64,000 nucleotides of DNA, from assembly GCA_000318405.1 (NCBI GenBank), contig KB291794.1, positions 1 to 64,000 of the forward strand. The letters are read 5' to 3'. A model generated the notes under the pieces. That model did not search any database. It had not been told where the DNA came from and worked only from the letters and a program-made list of their open reading frames with translations. A program made the position numbers and the translations under genes. Source of the DNA: Brevundimonas diminuta 470-4. Lineage in GTDB: Bacteria > Pseudomonadota > Alphaproteobacteria > Caulobacterales > Caulobacteraceae. Below are positions 8,665-18,060 of the stretch, one piece after another (the first letter of the stretch is position 1; each line of letters opens with the position of its first letter).

Positions 8665-8924
8665 AGTACAGTCCCCGCGTTTCCGGGTCATAAACGCAAC
8701 ACGGATTTCGGCGGCATCTCGTCCGAACAAAGACGCATCAGCAAGTGCTTGATGATTCCCACGCTGGCGCGACCACCGCTGAATCAATGCGGTAGTTGGG
8801 AAGGTCTGTTCTCATATGTCGGAGTTCGCTTAGGTTGGCGGGCCAGTTGTACCGGAACTGACGCATAGGCACCTTGGCTCGTGCGTCCGCGCAACAATCA
8901 GGCTCCTGCGACCGCAGCATCGGA
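8665..8924. other. Gap between convergent relaxase and UvrD-like genes
   Basis: No gene or clear terminator hairpin was recognised. It separates the plus-strand mobilisation genes from the end of the minus-strand defence operon, so a cargo boundary may lie here. Confidence 0.4.
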
Positions 8925-10808
8925 TTACACCGCAATCTCGGGTACGCCGGCGGCCGTGAGGAGCTGATAGAGTTCAGCCACATTGTTTCGGTTTCCGCGT
9001 TGTTGGCAGAAGGCGAAGATGGCGCGCTGCTTCGCCCTTGAGAGGGCGACGAAAAACGCAGCGACTCCTTCGGGGTCGCCGGGGGTGTGAGACCACCAAG
9101 CCCGGTCATCGAGGCCGACAAAGATGATGGTGTCGTATTCCAGCCCCTTGCTCTTATGGACGGTCATCATCGGGATCTGATTGAGCCCCTCGAAAACGTC
9201 GAGGCATGAGGTCCAGTCCGGCGCGCCGTCGGCGCAACGGAAGAAGTGGATGCAGAACGCTTCGAGGATGATCTGGAGCTGATCGCCGACGCCATATTCG
9301 GCATAGGTCCGGGCGATCGCATCCAAGTCCAGATAGTTAAAAACCCTCATTGCGAAGTCGACGGCGCTCTGCTCCGACGGGGGCGTGGCGGCCATGTCAG
9401 CGCGCAGCGCGGCGAGGAAGGCGGTCAGCTCTGTCTCGACCTTGGCCGCGCGGACGTCATCGGCTTGCCCGACGGCGCGTAGCGCCAGAACGGACGACGA
9501 GACCAGCTGCCAAGCGGCCGGCGCCCGGCGGGACGCGCCAAGCCGGAAGATCGCGATCCCAAGCCGGCTCAACTCGTCGGAGAGCAAATCCTGAAGCGAG
9601 GTTTTCCCGAGAGCATGGCTCTCGTTACGAATCCGCAGACCCTGATTCGCGAAGGCTGCAGCGAGCTCCTGCTCATAGTCATCGGACTTCTGCTTCACGA
9701 GGAGGGCGTAGTCGCGCGGCGCCCGGCTGCGCGCGGCCATGTCGTTGGCGATCCATTGCGCCAGATAGGCGGCTTCCCCGGCCATGGTCTGGCTGGACCA
9801 AACCTGAGCCACGTCCCCATTCACTTGGCGCACGGTCTGGGCGACCGTCTGGACGGTGTTCGGATCGAGGGCGCGTGCGACGACATGCTGGATCGCGACC
9901 AGGTCGGGCGAGGAACGGAAGTTGAAGAGCAGGGGAAAGCGGGCGCCTTGGAAGTCGGTCTGCAGCCGCTGAAAGGCGTCCTTGCGCGCCCCGGCGAAGA
10001 CCATGATCCGCTGCTTGTCATCGCCGACGCCGGTGATGATGGTCTGCCCGCCTGAGAACGCTGAATTTAGAAAGTCGTATTGCGCGTAGGTCGTGTCCTG
10101 AAACTCATCGACGAAGACGAAGGGGTAGGTGGCGACGAGCGCCCGGCGGATGTGGGGATTGGCCCGGAGCAGCAGCTCCGCGAGCCGATTGATGCCGATG
10201 AAGGTGAGTAGAGAAGGTTGTCCTGGCCGCAGTTGTGTCGCCCACCAGCGTGCGATGGTGAACTCGGCGGCGTTCTGAGGGACGATGGGCCCTACCGGTA
10301 AGCGATAGCTGCCCACGATTTTGGTTTCAAAGTCGTCCGCGCTGTAGCCGGCGATCTCGGCCTGCCATTGCGGCGGCGCATTGAGGCGGGCGAGCGTCAA
10401 GAAGCCTTCCACCGCCTTCCGTTTTGGAAAGGCGATCTCATAAGGTCGGGTCGGACGCCAATCCGCGGGGATGGCGTTGAGAAAGCGATCGACGAGGCTC
10501 TTGGTGAAGGCGTCGAAGGTGACCGACACGAACCGGCGGGCGAACTCGGGCGGGCACCGCTGGCGGACTCGCGAGGCGAGATTGTTGGCCGCGTCGGTCT
10601 TGAACGAAATCGCCAGCACACGGTGCGGCGCTCGGCAGAGACCGGTCTCGAGAAGATAGTCGGCGCGCTGGGCCAGGAATTCGGTCTTGCCGGCGCCGGG
10701 GCCCGCGACCACGCACGCCGAGCCGGCGTGACGCAGGGCGTTCCACGCCGCCGGTTCGAGATCGTCGATGCCGCTGGGGCGCCAGTCCTCTGGCCGAACG
10801 AGGCGCAT
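8925..10808 (-). CDS. UvrD/Rep-family helicase (GajB-like)
   Basis: This 627-residue superfamily 1A helicase has a Walker A at about 34-42 (VAGPGAGKTEF) and a Walker B VDEFQDT at 233-239. It also has motif III-like GVGDDKQRIMVFAGA, motif V TVHKSKGLEYDTIIFVGLDD and motif VI FVALSRAKQRAIF. It starts two bases after the stop of the OLD-family gene. An OLD nuclease followed by a UvrD helicase is the Gabija layout, where GajB senses DNA ends or nucleotide levels and activates GajA. The protein is longer than the typical GajB of about 500 residues. The ATG at 10808 is chosen because the upstream reading overlaps the OLD gene by hundreds of bases. It is the last gene of the five-gene operon. Confidence 0.88.
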   Translation of the reverse strand: MRLVRPEDWRPSGIDDLEPAAWNALRHAGSACVVAGPGAGKTEFLAQRADYLLETGLCRAPHRVLAISFKTDAANNLASRVRQRCPPEFARRFVSVTFDAFTKSLVDRFLNAIPADWRPTRPYEIAFPKRKAVEGFLTLARLNAPPQWQAEIAGYSADDFETKIVGSYRLPVGPIVPQNAAEFTIARWWATQLRPGQPSLLTFIGINRLAELLLRANPHIRRALVATYPFVFVDEFQDTTYAQYDFLNSAFSGGQTIITGVGDDKQRIMVFAGARKDAFQRLQTDFQGARFPLLFNFRSSPDLVAIQHVVARALDPNTVQTVAQTVRQVNGDVAQVWSSQTMAGEAAYLAQWIANDMAARSRAPRDYALLVKQKSDDYEQELAAAFANQGLRIRNESHALGKTSLQDLLSDELSRLGIAIFRLGASRRAPAAWQLVSSSVLALRAVGQADDVRAAKVETELTAFLAALRADMAATPPSEQSAVDFAMRVFNYLDLDAIARTYAEYGVGDQLQIILEAFCIHFFRCADGAPDWTSCLDVFEGLNQIPMMTVHKSKGLEYDTIIFVGLDDRAWWSHTPGDPEGVAAFFVALSRAKQRAIFAFCQQRGNRNNVAELYQLLTAAGVPEIAV

Positions 10809-10810
10809 GG

Positions 10811-12790
10811 TCACGGGCCTACGGGCGGCAACGACGGCGGCGGCGGCGTCAGACGCGCGACAATCGAAGTGAGGAGCGCACGCAACTCTTCGGGCGCGCC
10901 CACCGCGAGGGCGGCCGAGTCGTGGGCGCTTAGGACCCGGACGTGGGTGCTGGGCTTGCCGCGCCCCAAGAAGAGATAGCGATACCACCGCATCAGGGCG
11001 TCGTTGCTCGCATCGTAGAGATGAGGCTGGCCGTCGTCGCCCAGAACGGATGTGCGAGGCTCGCCGGCGGGCGATGGCCCCTGGCGGCCCGGTTCGATGA
11101 CCTGATAGGCGTGAGGAAAGGCCGAAAGCATGGAATAGTCGAGATCGAGAGGCGTGCAGAAGAAAACGTTGAACTGACGCAGCCAGTTCATCCAGTGGAT
11201 AAGACTCGCCGTGTCTCCCACGGGTAAACCGTCGAATGCCACGAGGTTCGCCGCAGGGCCAAGCGGGTCGAGGTGCTGTCCGAATATTGCCTGAGGCGTG
11301 ACGTTGTTGGCGAGCAACTGGGTGCAGGCGGTCTTGATACGCCCCCATCCGCCACCGGCTCGGCCCCAGTCGAGATCCAGCAAGGTGGCATGGGGAATGT
11401 CGAGATCGGTCAGCAGCCGCCAGAGGTGGTTCACATGGCGACCGCCCAGGGGAACGACCGCGACGAACGATCGGTCGATGTCGAGACCCATGGCCTCGGC
11501 GAGACGCGGAAGCACGACCTCTTCCGAGGCGCCTTCTCCCAGCACGACGAAGCGCGCGAAGTAGAGTTCGGGATAGGTGCGTACGGCCTCGCGGATGAAT
11601 TTGGACGCCTCTTCCTCGCCCACGGGAAGGTTGATCGGGCGGATCCGGGCCGATCGCTCATGCGGATCGAGCCGGAAGTGCCGGACCTGGGTTGGATCCA
11701 CCCGCGCGAGGATGCTCGGGGAATGGCTGGAAACCACGGCCTGCGCTTGCGGCGACTTCGTCAGGTCCTGAATCTGTCGAACGATGCGGGAGAGATAGAA
11801 TGGGGCGAGGTTGTTCTCGGGCTCTTCGATCGCGATGAGCGTGAGCGCTGGTAGGGGTACGCCGCCGGCCTGGAAACCGGCCCCGGCGGGATCCGCTACG
11901 ATCCCGGCTTCAACATCCAGCGTCGCCGCGGTCATCGCCAAGTGGAAGAGTGATCTCTGGCCGTCGCTCAGGTCGTCGAGGGCTCGTTCCCGTCCCGCTT
12001 CGTCGGGACGGAAGACCACCTCAACTTTGCGGATGAAATGCTCGAAGCGCAGATCGAGCGGGCGGAAGACCGGCGTCGTGTCGGTTCCGGCGGTGTAGAC
12101 TTCCTGCCACCGCCGCGTCACCGCTGCGGCGATTACGTCTACGGCCGGCTCCCCGGCGAAAGCGCCGTTCAAGGCCGCGCCGGCGTTCGTGAACGTGCCG
12201 CGGACACCCTGCGACCAGTTGATGGCGCGCCACAGCCGGCCGCGCAGAAAAGCCGTCACCTGGGAGGCGCCGTCCCGCGTCGCCGGCACGTAGATCATCT
12301 GGATTCGCGCCCGGTCGATGGCTTTCAACTCGGTGCAATCGCCGTCGGTGAAATCCCCGAACGTCCTGACGGCCCAGTATTTCTGTTCAATCGCTCCGTC
12401 GAGCGAGCCGTCATCGGTCCAGTTCGCTTCGAGCCGCAGGCGGCATTTCAGCTTCCCGCCATCTTCGGCGGCCATCTGGTGGAAGAATTCCGGGATCGCT
12501 GCACCGCCGGAGCCGTCGGCGTCCAGTTCCGGGAAAGCGATGATCGCCTCCAGCACGAAGCTTCGCTGAAGCGGGGCGACGAGCTCGGCGGCAGGGACAT
12601 GGAAATCCTGACGCCGAAGGCGACGCTGATCGCCGGTCACCCCGAAGAGCCGCTGCAGGCTCTGCATGAGGGCCGTCTTTCCCGCGCCATTCACGCCGAC
12701 AAAGGTGGTGAGGCCGGAGGTGAGGCCGATGCTTGTCGCTTCAGGTCCGAAGCAACGGAAATTCGTTAGACTGAGCCGTTCAATAAACAT
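10811..12790 (-). CDS. OLD-family ATP-dependent endonuclease (GajA-like, class 2)
   Basis: This 659-residue protein has an ABC-type ATPase with Walker A GVNGAGKTA (32-40), signature LSDGQ (274-278), Walker B LIAIEEPE (318-325) and H-loop SSHSPS (354-359). A TOPRIM nuclease domain follows, with EGASEE (419-424) and the acidic pair D472-x-D474 in LLDLDWGR. All the main catalytic residues appear present. OLD proteins directly followed by a UvrD helicase, as here, are class 2 and include GajA of Gabija, a nicking nuclease held off by nucleotides. The ATG has GGGGGAGG about 12 bases upstream. A 158-base gap separates it from the preceding nuclease gene, so it could have its own promoter. It is longer than typical GajA (about 580). 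Confidence 0.9.
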   Translation of the reverse strand: MFIERLSLTNFRCFGPEATSIGLTSGLTTFVGVNGAGKTALMQSLQRLFGVTGDQRRLRRQDFHVPAAELVAPLQRSFVLEAIIAFPELDADGSGGAAIPEFFHQMAAEDGGKLKCRLRLEANWTDDGSLDGAIEQKYWAVRTFGDFTDGDCTELKAIDRARIQMIYVPATRDGASQVTAFLRGRLWRAINWSQGVRGTFTNAGAALNGAFAGEPAVDVIAAAVTRRWQEVYTAGTDTTPVFRPLDLRFEHFIRKVEVVFRPDEAGRERALDDLSDGQRSLFHLAMTAATLDVEAGIVADPAGAGFQAGGVPLPALTLIAIEEPENNLAPFYLSRIVRQIQDLTKSPQAQAVVSSHSPSILARVDPTQVRHFRLDPHERSARIRPINLPVGEEEASKFIREAVRTYPELYFARFVVLGEGASEEVVLPRLAEAMGLDIDRSFVAVVPLGGRHVNHLWRLLTDLDIPHATLLDLDWGRAGGGWGRIKTACTQLLANNVTPQAIFGQHLDPLGPAANLVAFDGLPVGDTASLIHWMNWLRQFNVFFCTPLDLDYSMLSAFPHAYQVIEPGRQGPSPAGEPRTSVLGDDGQPHLYDASNDALMRWYRYLFLGRGKPSTHVRVLSAHDSAALAVGAPEELRALLTSIVARLTPPPPSLPPVGP

Positions 12791-12948
12791 CGCTACTCGA
12801 CCTCCCCCATAATTATAGGGCCAGCGTCAAGTTTCCCTTGATCGTCAGCTTGGCCCTCTCATGATTTCGTCCCTTATACTTCATGCATAAGCGCAAGGCG
12901 CGCTGAAGCTCGAGAAAACGAGCGACGCCTAAGCCTGTGCTGCGTTCG

Positions 12949-13602
12949 TCAGGCGTTCGAAGCGGCTGCTGACGGCTTCGAAAATAGCGCGTGGCGAAGT
13001 TCGATCTGGGATCCGGTTGGGCGGGTGTGCCTTGTGCGGAAGCGCTCGATCGCTTCGATCGCGGCAAGCGGAGTAGGTCCCTCAGCCAGCGCGAGCGGGA
13101 CATGGCCGCCGATGGCGTCGGCGATCCGTGAACTTGCGAAGGGGGCATCGCCGTCGAGCACGTAACCGAGCATGCACCCCACAGGCAGTTGCTCAGCATA
13201 CTGCTCGGTGAGAAAACGCATCATGCCTTGGGTGACGTACACGGTGGCCAGGGAACTGCGGCTTCCGCCGTTGATCACGTTGAGTCGCTTGCACTCGTAG
13301 GCCAGGTATCGCTGTCGATCCCAGTCGAAGAGCACGGCGATGTCGATGATGCCCTTGCTGAATTTCGAACCGTCGGCCGCAAGGCCGAACGGCTCGAACT
13401 GATATTCAACCCAATGGCACAACCGACGCACCACGACGTCCTTGGTCAGCCGATCGACGAGGTTGATGGTGATGTCATCCTCTCCAGGCTGATCGGGAAG
13501 AACCGCCATGCACGCGGGCCACGCTGCCGCGATCCTCTCCAGGAAGCGATCATCAAACGATACGAAGTTGTCGACCCATCCCTGCACATCACCGATCAGC
13601 AT
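12949..13602 (-). CDS. Putative PD-(D/E)xK nuclease of the defence operon
   Basis: This 217-residue protein is not assigned to a named family. The segment KGIIDIAVLFDWDRQRYLAYECKRLN (positions 84-108) has an Asp (D87) on one strand and E103-C-K105 on the next, the order of a PD-(D/E)xK nuclease core. Its gene overlaps the methylase stop by one base (TGATG), so a restriction role paired with the methylase is the simplest idea. It could instead be a nickase or repair-like accessory. The ATG at 13602 is preferred over a TTG three bases earlier. There is no signal peptide or membrane segment. Confidence 0.7.
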   Translation of the reverse strand: MLIGDVQGWVDNFVSFDDRFLERIAAAWPACMAVLPDQPGEDDITINLVDRLTKDVVVRRLCHWVEYQFEPFGLAADGSKFSKGIIDIAVLFDWDRQRYLAYECKRLNVINGGSRSSLATVYVTQGMMRFLTEQYAEQLPVGCMLGYVLDGDAPFASSRIADAIGGHVPLALAEGPTPLAAIEAIERFRTRHTRPTGSQIELRHALFSKPSAAASNA

Positions 13603-16600
13603 CAATCCGCGCCCCGCTTTTGGGGCAGGGCGGCGGCTTGCTGGAGGTCGAGCGCTATACCATCGGCATCGGCGAGCGCGGTGGAGCGCAGCCAGAAGCG
13701 CATCTGCATAGGCTTGATGAGATAAAGACAGTCGCCGACGAATACGCGCAGGTCCGGCATGAGCTGGAAATTGCCGTCGAGAGGCCTGTGGATGTGGGCT
13801 GCAAGTTGCTCGAGCACCTCGCTGAGCTCGCCGGCTGCATCTTCGGCGTAGTCTTCATGGCCGCCCAGGTGAAGGCGGAGGATCGCCAGGTCAGCGCCGC
13901 GCGCGACAAGGCGCGCATCGATCTTCTTGCCTTTGAACCAGTCCGCGAGGCTGGCCGACAATGTGTGCGCGTATTGAGCGCGTTGCGGTTTGTCAGGCGC
14001 GCCCCAGAGTTTCGGGAAGTGGCCTTCATGGGGTTGAAGCGCAGGAAGGATCGCCTCGACGGTATCGTCAATCAGCGCGATTTCGTCGGGCGACAGGCAG
14101 AAGTATTGGTACGCTAGCTGGTCGATTGTCCGCAGGATCTCGCCGTCGTCGACTTGCATCGAGAACGGCTCGTTGGAGCGTTCGCGTGCGTCGTCCACAA
14201 TCGCGATCAACTGAAGGGCGGCTTGCGCGGCTGCGGCTGGATCAGGGACATCGTCGGACGATGGAAACGGCAAATGCAGGAGGTCGGCCTGCTGGACTTC
14301 GGGTCGATCCGAGCCGAACGAAGCGGTGCCATGGAAGGCATACCAGACCGCCACGCGACTATTGAGTATCGCGGTCAGGAGTTTCGCACGGTCGCCCTGG
14401 CCGTCCGGCACCACGATTGCCTGGAAGATATGCTGGAAGGTCAGCGGCTGATCGCAATAGGCGGCCCGAAGACGATTTTGAGACGTCTCGACCCCGCGCG
14501 GAATAAGGATGCGCGAGCCATGGAACCCGGCCTCGAACCCCCGACGACGAACCGTTGACGATGGGGCCGGCTGCAGGCCATCCACGGTCTGAGCTAGGCG
14601 TGAATAGGCTGCAATGGGTAGGTCCGGCAGTCGGCCGACGTACGTGCTTTCGAGTGGGGGCGCATCGCTATTGCTGTCTTCATTGAAGGGCTGATAGCCT
14701 TGGCCGATGACCCATCGATCGCCCGGCTCTTCGCGGCGACGGCTCAGGCCACCGAAGTCGTGGACGAAGGCCTCTAGCTTGGGAAGCCTTGCGAGATAGC
14801 CGAAGAGCTTGGCATCCGGCTCGCGCATCCAAAGGCGCTGCTTGAAGATGAGCGGGTTATCAAGAACCGCACCGACTCCGAGCGTGGCCTTGTCCGCACT
14901 GCTCAGCGTGATGACGCGCTTGATGCGCAGATTAAGGTCCGCCTTTGGCGCCCAGTAGTCGAAGCGATACGGGAAATTATCCGGGTCCGCGCTGCCGTAT
15001 ATGATCAGAGTCGCGGGGCGATGGGCTTTTTCGAAGAGCTGGAACCGAAGGTCGGCGAAGTTGATGACGCGGCGGACTTGGGATTTTCGGAAGAACGCAT
15101 CACGCGCTTCGACCGTCTTTTGAGCGTGGTTGTGCAAGAACCCCATCGCCGGCAGCAGGAACGCGATCAGTCCGCCGTCGGCGAGATGCGACAAGGCCTT
15201 CCAACTGAATGCCCAGGCGTCCTCGCCACCGGGCATGGGATGGCCTGCATTTTTGCTCCATTGCACAGACGAACGCGCCGGGCCGCGGCGGCTGGTCCAC
15301 GGCGGATTGCCGATGATGACCTCGTATCGAGCGCCGTCGGGGGACACTTCGAAGAAGTCGCGGCAGACGAGGGTTTTGCCCCAGAGTTCCGGGAGGAGTT
15401 TTCCTCGGGTGATCAGTTTGCGGATGTCGCGTGGCGACACCTCTTCTAGAAGGGCGACGTAAAGCGAAAACACGGCGACCCGAACGGCGCCGCCATTAAG
15501 ATCCCAGCCATGGATCTGACTCAACAACGACAGCAGCGTCTTCCAGGAAATCGTCTGCGTCTTGTGCTTGGCCCGCCAGTGTTCGCAGAGCCGCTGGAAG
15601 GAGCGGACGAGGAAAACTCCTGAGCCGCAGGCGGGGTCGAGGAAGTTTCCTGTCGTTCTCGTCGCATCCGGCAACATCTCCCAAGCCTGGGAAACGACCG
15701 TATCCGCGAGGAACATGGGCGTGTAGTAGGCGCCGTTGGCGCGCCGTTCGGCTTCGCGCTCACCGAGGAAGCGGTCGTAGACGGCGCTGACGAGCTCGAT
15801 CGGGATATAGCGGAAGTCATAGCCCCAGAACCGCTGCTGCCCGGAATGCGCCATTTCTTCGCGGCCTGACCGGAACCGCGCCAGGATCGTCAGATGGGAG
15901 GGCGTGATTTCCGGCGCCTCGCCCATGGGCTCGAAGGAGCACGGCGCCACGAACAGATCGCCGTTGAAATCCGCATGGAGCGTCCGGAAGAAGGACCGGA
16001 AGAGATTGACGTCGCCGGTTTCCAGGAGCGCCGAAAAACTCTCCGAGCTCTTCTCGGAGACGGCGGCAAAGTAGGCGGGCGTTACGATCTCCCGGTCCTC
16101 AAGGTAGGCGATAAACATCGCCTGTATGAGCAGGGCTTGGGCCGCATCGGGAGCGAGCGCGGCCTTTTGCAGGAGGTCGTGGGACGCGTTCAGATTGTCG
16201 AGGAGAACCTGATCGATGCGTTCTTTTGGGGGGAAATACTCCCCGTAGTCCTTCCAGAGACGTCCGGATTCCGCGCCGTAAATCAAATTCTGGAACCGCA
16301 ACGCTTCGGTCGTAAGGCTGAGGCTATCGATGAGGCAGCGGGCCTCGAAGGCGTCGCCTGGATCGCTCAGCGGAGTACGGGCGAGTGAAAACGCTCTGAG
16401 CGTATCGTCGGCGATAACCAGCAACAGGCTAGCGAGGCCCTGATTCCAAAGCGCGCCGTGAAGATCGATGATCGCGGCGCGGTCGTAATGATCGGCTTCC
16501 AGGATCGCGACGGTTGGGACGCCCTGAACGCAGAAAATCGCCGATACGCCCATTTCGGTGAGGGCGGCTCGGATAGCGGGCGCGTGCGGCACGTCGCTGA

Positions 16601-16700
16601 CGGCCTCGGCTGACTCGTAGAGTTCAGGCGAGCGCCGATGTGTGAGCCCCAAGCGGTCTCTCCACTCCGGCGCCAATGCGGATGCCAGGGTGGTGGTCAT
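13602..16700 (-). CDS. Large N6-adenine DNA methyltransferase
   Basis: This 1032-residue protein contains a gamma-type N6-adenine methylase. NGAYYTP near 323 and DPACGSG at 355-361 form the S-adenosylmethionine site, and NPPW at 465-468 is the catalytic motif. About 320 residues precede this core, and roughly 560 follow that probably recognise the target, as in type IIG/Eco57I-like enzymes. I cannot see a convincing nuclease site in the N-terminus, so cutting may be done by neighbouring proteins. The gene overlaps the regulator by four bases (ATGA) and the nuclease by one. In this context it would mark host DNA so that the restriction or Gabija-like part ignores it. Confidence 0.88.
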   Translation of the reverse strand: MTTTLASALAPEWRDRLGLTHRRSPELYESAEAVSDVPHAPAIRAALTEMGVSAIFCVQGVPTVAILEADHYDRAAIIDLHGALWNQGLASLLLVIADDTLRAFSLARTPLSDPGDAFEARCLIDSLSLTTEALRFQNLIYGAESGRLWKDYGEYFPPKERIDQVLLDNLNASHDLLQKAALAPDAAQALLIQAMFIAYLEDREIVTPAYFAAVSEKSSESFSALLETGDVNLFRSFFRTLHADFNGDLFVAPCSFEPMGEAPEITPSHLTILARFRSGREEMAHSGQQRFWGYDFRYIPIELVSAVYDRFLGEREAERRANGAYYTPMFLADTVVSQAWEMLPDATRTTGNFLDPACGSGVFLVRSFQRLCEHWRAKHKTQTISWKTLLSLLSQIHGWDLNGGAVRVAVFSLYVALLEEVSPRDIRKLITRGKLLPELWGKTLVCRDFFEVSPDGARYEVIIGNPPWTSRRGPARSSVQWSKNAGHPMPGGEDAWAFSWKALSHLADGGLIAFLLPAMGFLHNHAQKTVEARDAFFRKSQVRRVINFADLRFQLFEKAHRPATLIIYGSADPDNFPYRFDYWAPKADLNLRIKRVITLSSADKATLGVGAVLDNPLIFKQRLWMREPDAKLFGYLARLPKLEAFVHDFGGLSRRREEPGDRWVIGQGYQPFNEDSNSDAPPLESTYVGRLPDLPIAAYSRLAQTVDGLQPAPSSTVRRRGFEAGFHGSRILIPRGVETSQNRLRAAYCDQPLTFQHIFQAIVVPDGQGDRAKLLTAILNSRVAVWYAFHGTASFGSDRPEVQQADLLHLPFPSSDDVPDPAAAAQAALQLIAIVDDARERSNEPFSMQVDDGEILRTIDQLAYQYFCLSPDEIALIDDTVEAILPALQPHEGHFPKLWGAPDKPQRAQYAHTLSASLADWFKGKKIDARLVARGADLAILRLHLGGHEDYAEDAAGELSEVLEQLAAHIHRPLDGNFQLMPDLRVFVGDCLYLIKPMQMRFWLRSTALADADGIALDLQQAAALPQKRGAD

Positions 16701-17173
16701 GCGCGTTTGCTGCGCCGTTCAGGCTGCATGCCCACGAAGGTCGGGGGGAACTGCAGATGGCCCTGCACTTGATCGACTTCCGTCGCGGTGAGCGCCGCGC
16801 GCAGGCGCGCTATGATCGGCGCGCACGGTACGCACAGGGTGGAAGCGTCCGGCGAGCGGCGATGGGCAAGGCTTGCATCGACCAGACGGAAGTTGTCGGC
16901 TTCGATCAAGGCGACGCAGTTTTCTAGTGAGAGCCAGGATTTCCCCCCGCACTCCTTGAAGAGCTGATCGAAACGATCGCCCACCGTCCCGACGCGTACG
17001 CCGAAATCGCGGACAAGTTCGGCAACGATCGCCATGGCCACGACGTCGCCGGGTGTGAAGCTGGGGGCATGCCCTTTGTGCAGAGCCAAGGCGGGGATGG
17101 CATCTCGCCACGTGCGAAAAGCATCCACCGAGATGGAAAGCAGTTCGCGTATCTGGCTCTGCGTGTAGCGCAT
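16697..17173 (-). CDS. MerR-like DNA-binding regulator heading the defence operon
   Basis: This protein has 158 residues. The N-terminus (MRYTQSQIRELLSISVDAFR) resembles a MerR-type winged helix-turn-helix. The middle looks helical, and the C-terminal half contains CVPCAPIIARLRAALT. Small HTH proteins often head restriction-modification operons and delay nuclease expression. It overlaps the methylase start by four bases. A 10-bp palindrome (AGGATATCCT) sits two bases upstream of its ATG and would be a natural autoregulatory site. The DNA-binding role is inferred from the N-terminal pattern only. Confidence 0.65.
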   Translation of the reverse strand: MRYTQSQIRELLSISVDAFRTWRDAIPALALHKGHAPSFTPGDVVAMAIVAELVRDFGVRVGTVGDRFDQLFKECGGKSWLSLENCVALIEADNFRLVDASLAHRRSPDASTLCVPCAPIIARLRAALTATEVDQVQGHLQFPPTFVGMQPERRSKRA

Positions 17174-17174
17174 C

Positions 17175-17223
17175 AGGATATCCTAGATCGCAAATTCCCT
17201 CAGATCAATGCGGGGTCGACCCC
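17175..17223 (-). promoter_or_regulatory. Palindromes upstream of the defence operon
   Basis: AGGATATCCT (17175-17184) and GGGGTCGACCCC (17212-17223) are perfect palindromes in the leader of the operon. The first overlaps the likely ribosome binding site of the regulator, so a repressor bound there would block expression. AT-rich sequence further upstream (17228-17265) could hold the promoter. Confidence 0.4.
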
Positions 17224-17439
17224 GGGTTAGTCCGCGAAAATTCTCTTTCAGTATTTGAATCAATGACAGAAGCGCCCCCCAATGGGTGCCAACTCGTGCG
17301 AGGTTAGTCCTGAAACAGGATATTAGCCTTAGGTCCGCTGCGGCCGGACCCCAACGACTCTTGTTGGCACTTTCAGACTTCAGTGGAGCAGCACGACCGC
17401 GTCGAAATGTAGGTGAGCCCATCTGGGGGTATGCCACCT

Positions 17440-18060
17440 TCAGGAACGTCGGTCGCGTGAGCCATCGCGATCTCGCGTGCGCCCGGGGTCAAGCTGGTTG
17501 TGCAGACGTTGGACAGCGCGCTCCATCAGCCGCGTCCGGGCATCCGGGTCTTCGATCAACCGTTTGACCACGACCGAGGCTGCGCGAAGTCGGTTCTCCA
17601 CGGCCCGCTCGTCGAGGTGTCGGCTTGACGGAGATCGGGCGGGGGACGGCTCGCCGGCCGCCTGACGATCCCGATCGCGCGGGTGGTAACCCTTTACCGC
17701 GACGCCGAGAGATCGCGCCTGGATCCAGGCCTCGCGACGGAAACCTTCGTCGCCGGAGACCCGCACCTCGGTCCAGCCCCGGTGCTGCGCGATCTTCAGC
17801 ATGTCGGCGACGGCGTCAGGATAGGACTGCGTCGTCGTCAGCTTGCGGCCCTCGTCCCGAAACATCGGTTCGGTGGCGCGGTGATCCCGGTAGAAGCGCG
17901 CGGCGCGTCCCAGGCGGTCGCGTTCGATCAGATACCGATCCAGGATGGCTTGAGGCGCGTCGCCCCGGGTACGGGATCGGGCGCCGCCCCCCTTGGCCGG
18001 GGTCGGCGCCACCGTGTTATCGGCGGACTGTTCTGGCGCTTTGGCGGGGCGTGGGCTCAT
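17440..18060 (-). CDS. LPD7 domain protein of the conjugation cluster
   Basis: This 206-residue protein has an LPD7 (large polyvalent protein-associated) core: FRDEGRKLTTTQSYPDAVA followed by WTEVRVSGDEGFRREAWIQA and LGVAVKGYHPRDRDR. LPD7 is usually found at the C-terminus of large relaxases and helps process transferred DNA. Here it is a separate gene, overlapping the traG stop by four bases. The N-terminal 35 residues and the C-terminal tail are low-complexity and charged. It probably works with the short relaxase at 7645-8664. Confidence 0.75.
   Translation of the reverse strand: MSPRPAKAPEQSADNTVAPTPAKGGGARSRTRGDAPQAILDRYLIERDRLGRAARFYRDHRATEPMFRDEGRKLTTTQSYPDAVADMLKIAQHRGWTEVRVSGDEGFRREAWIQARSLGVAVKGYHPRDRDRQAAGEPSPARSPSSRHLDERAVENRLRAASVVVKRLIEDPDARTRLMERAVQRLHNQLDPGRTRDRDGSRDRRS

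Noticed and set aside
8925-12790. Calling the OLD and UvrD genes a standard Gabija system
   Set aside because: The layout matches, but both proteins are longer than typical and are tied to a methylase and a nuclease, so the wider operon was treated as the unit and GajA/GajB names were not assigned.
13602-16700. Classifying the methylase as a type IIG restriction enzyme or BREX PglX
   Set aside because: The methylase motifs are clear, but no nuclease motif is visible in the N-terminus, and BREX partner genes are absent.
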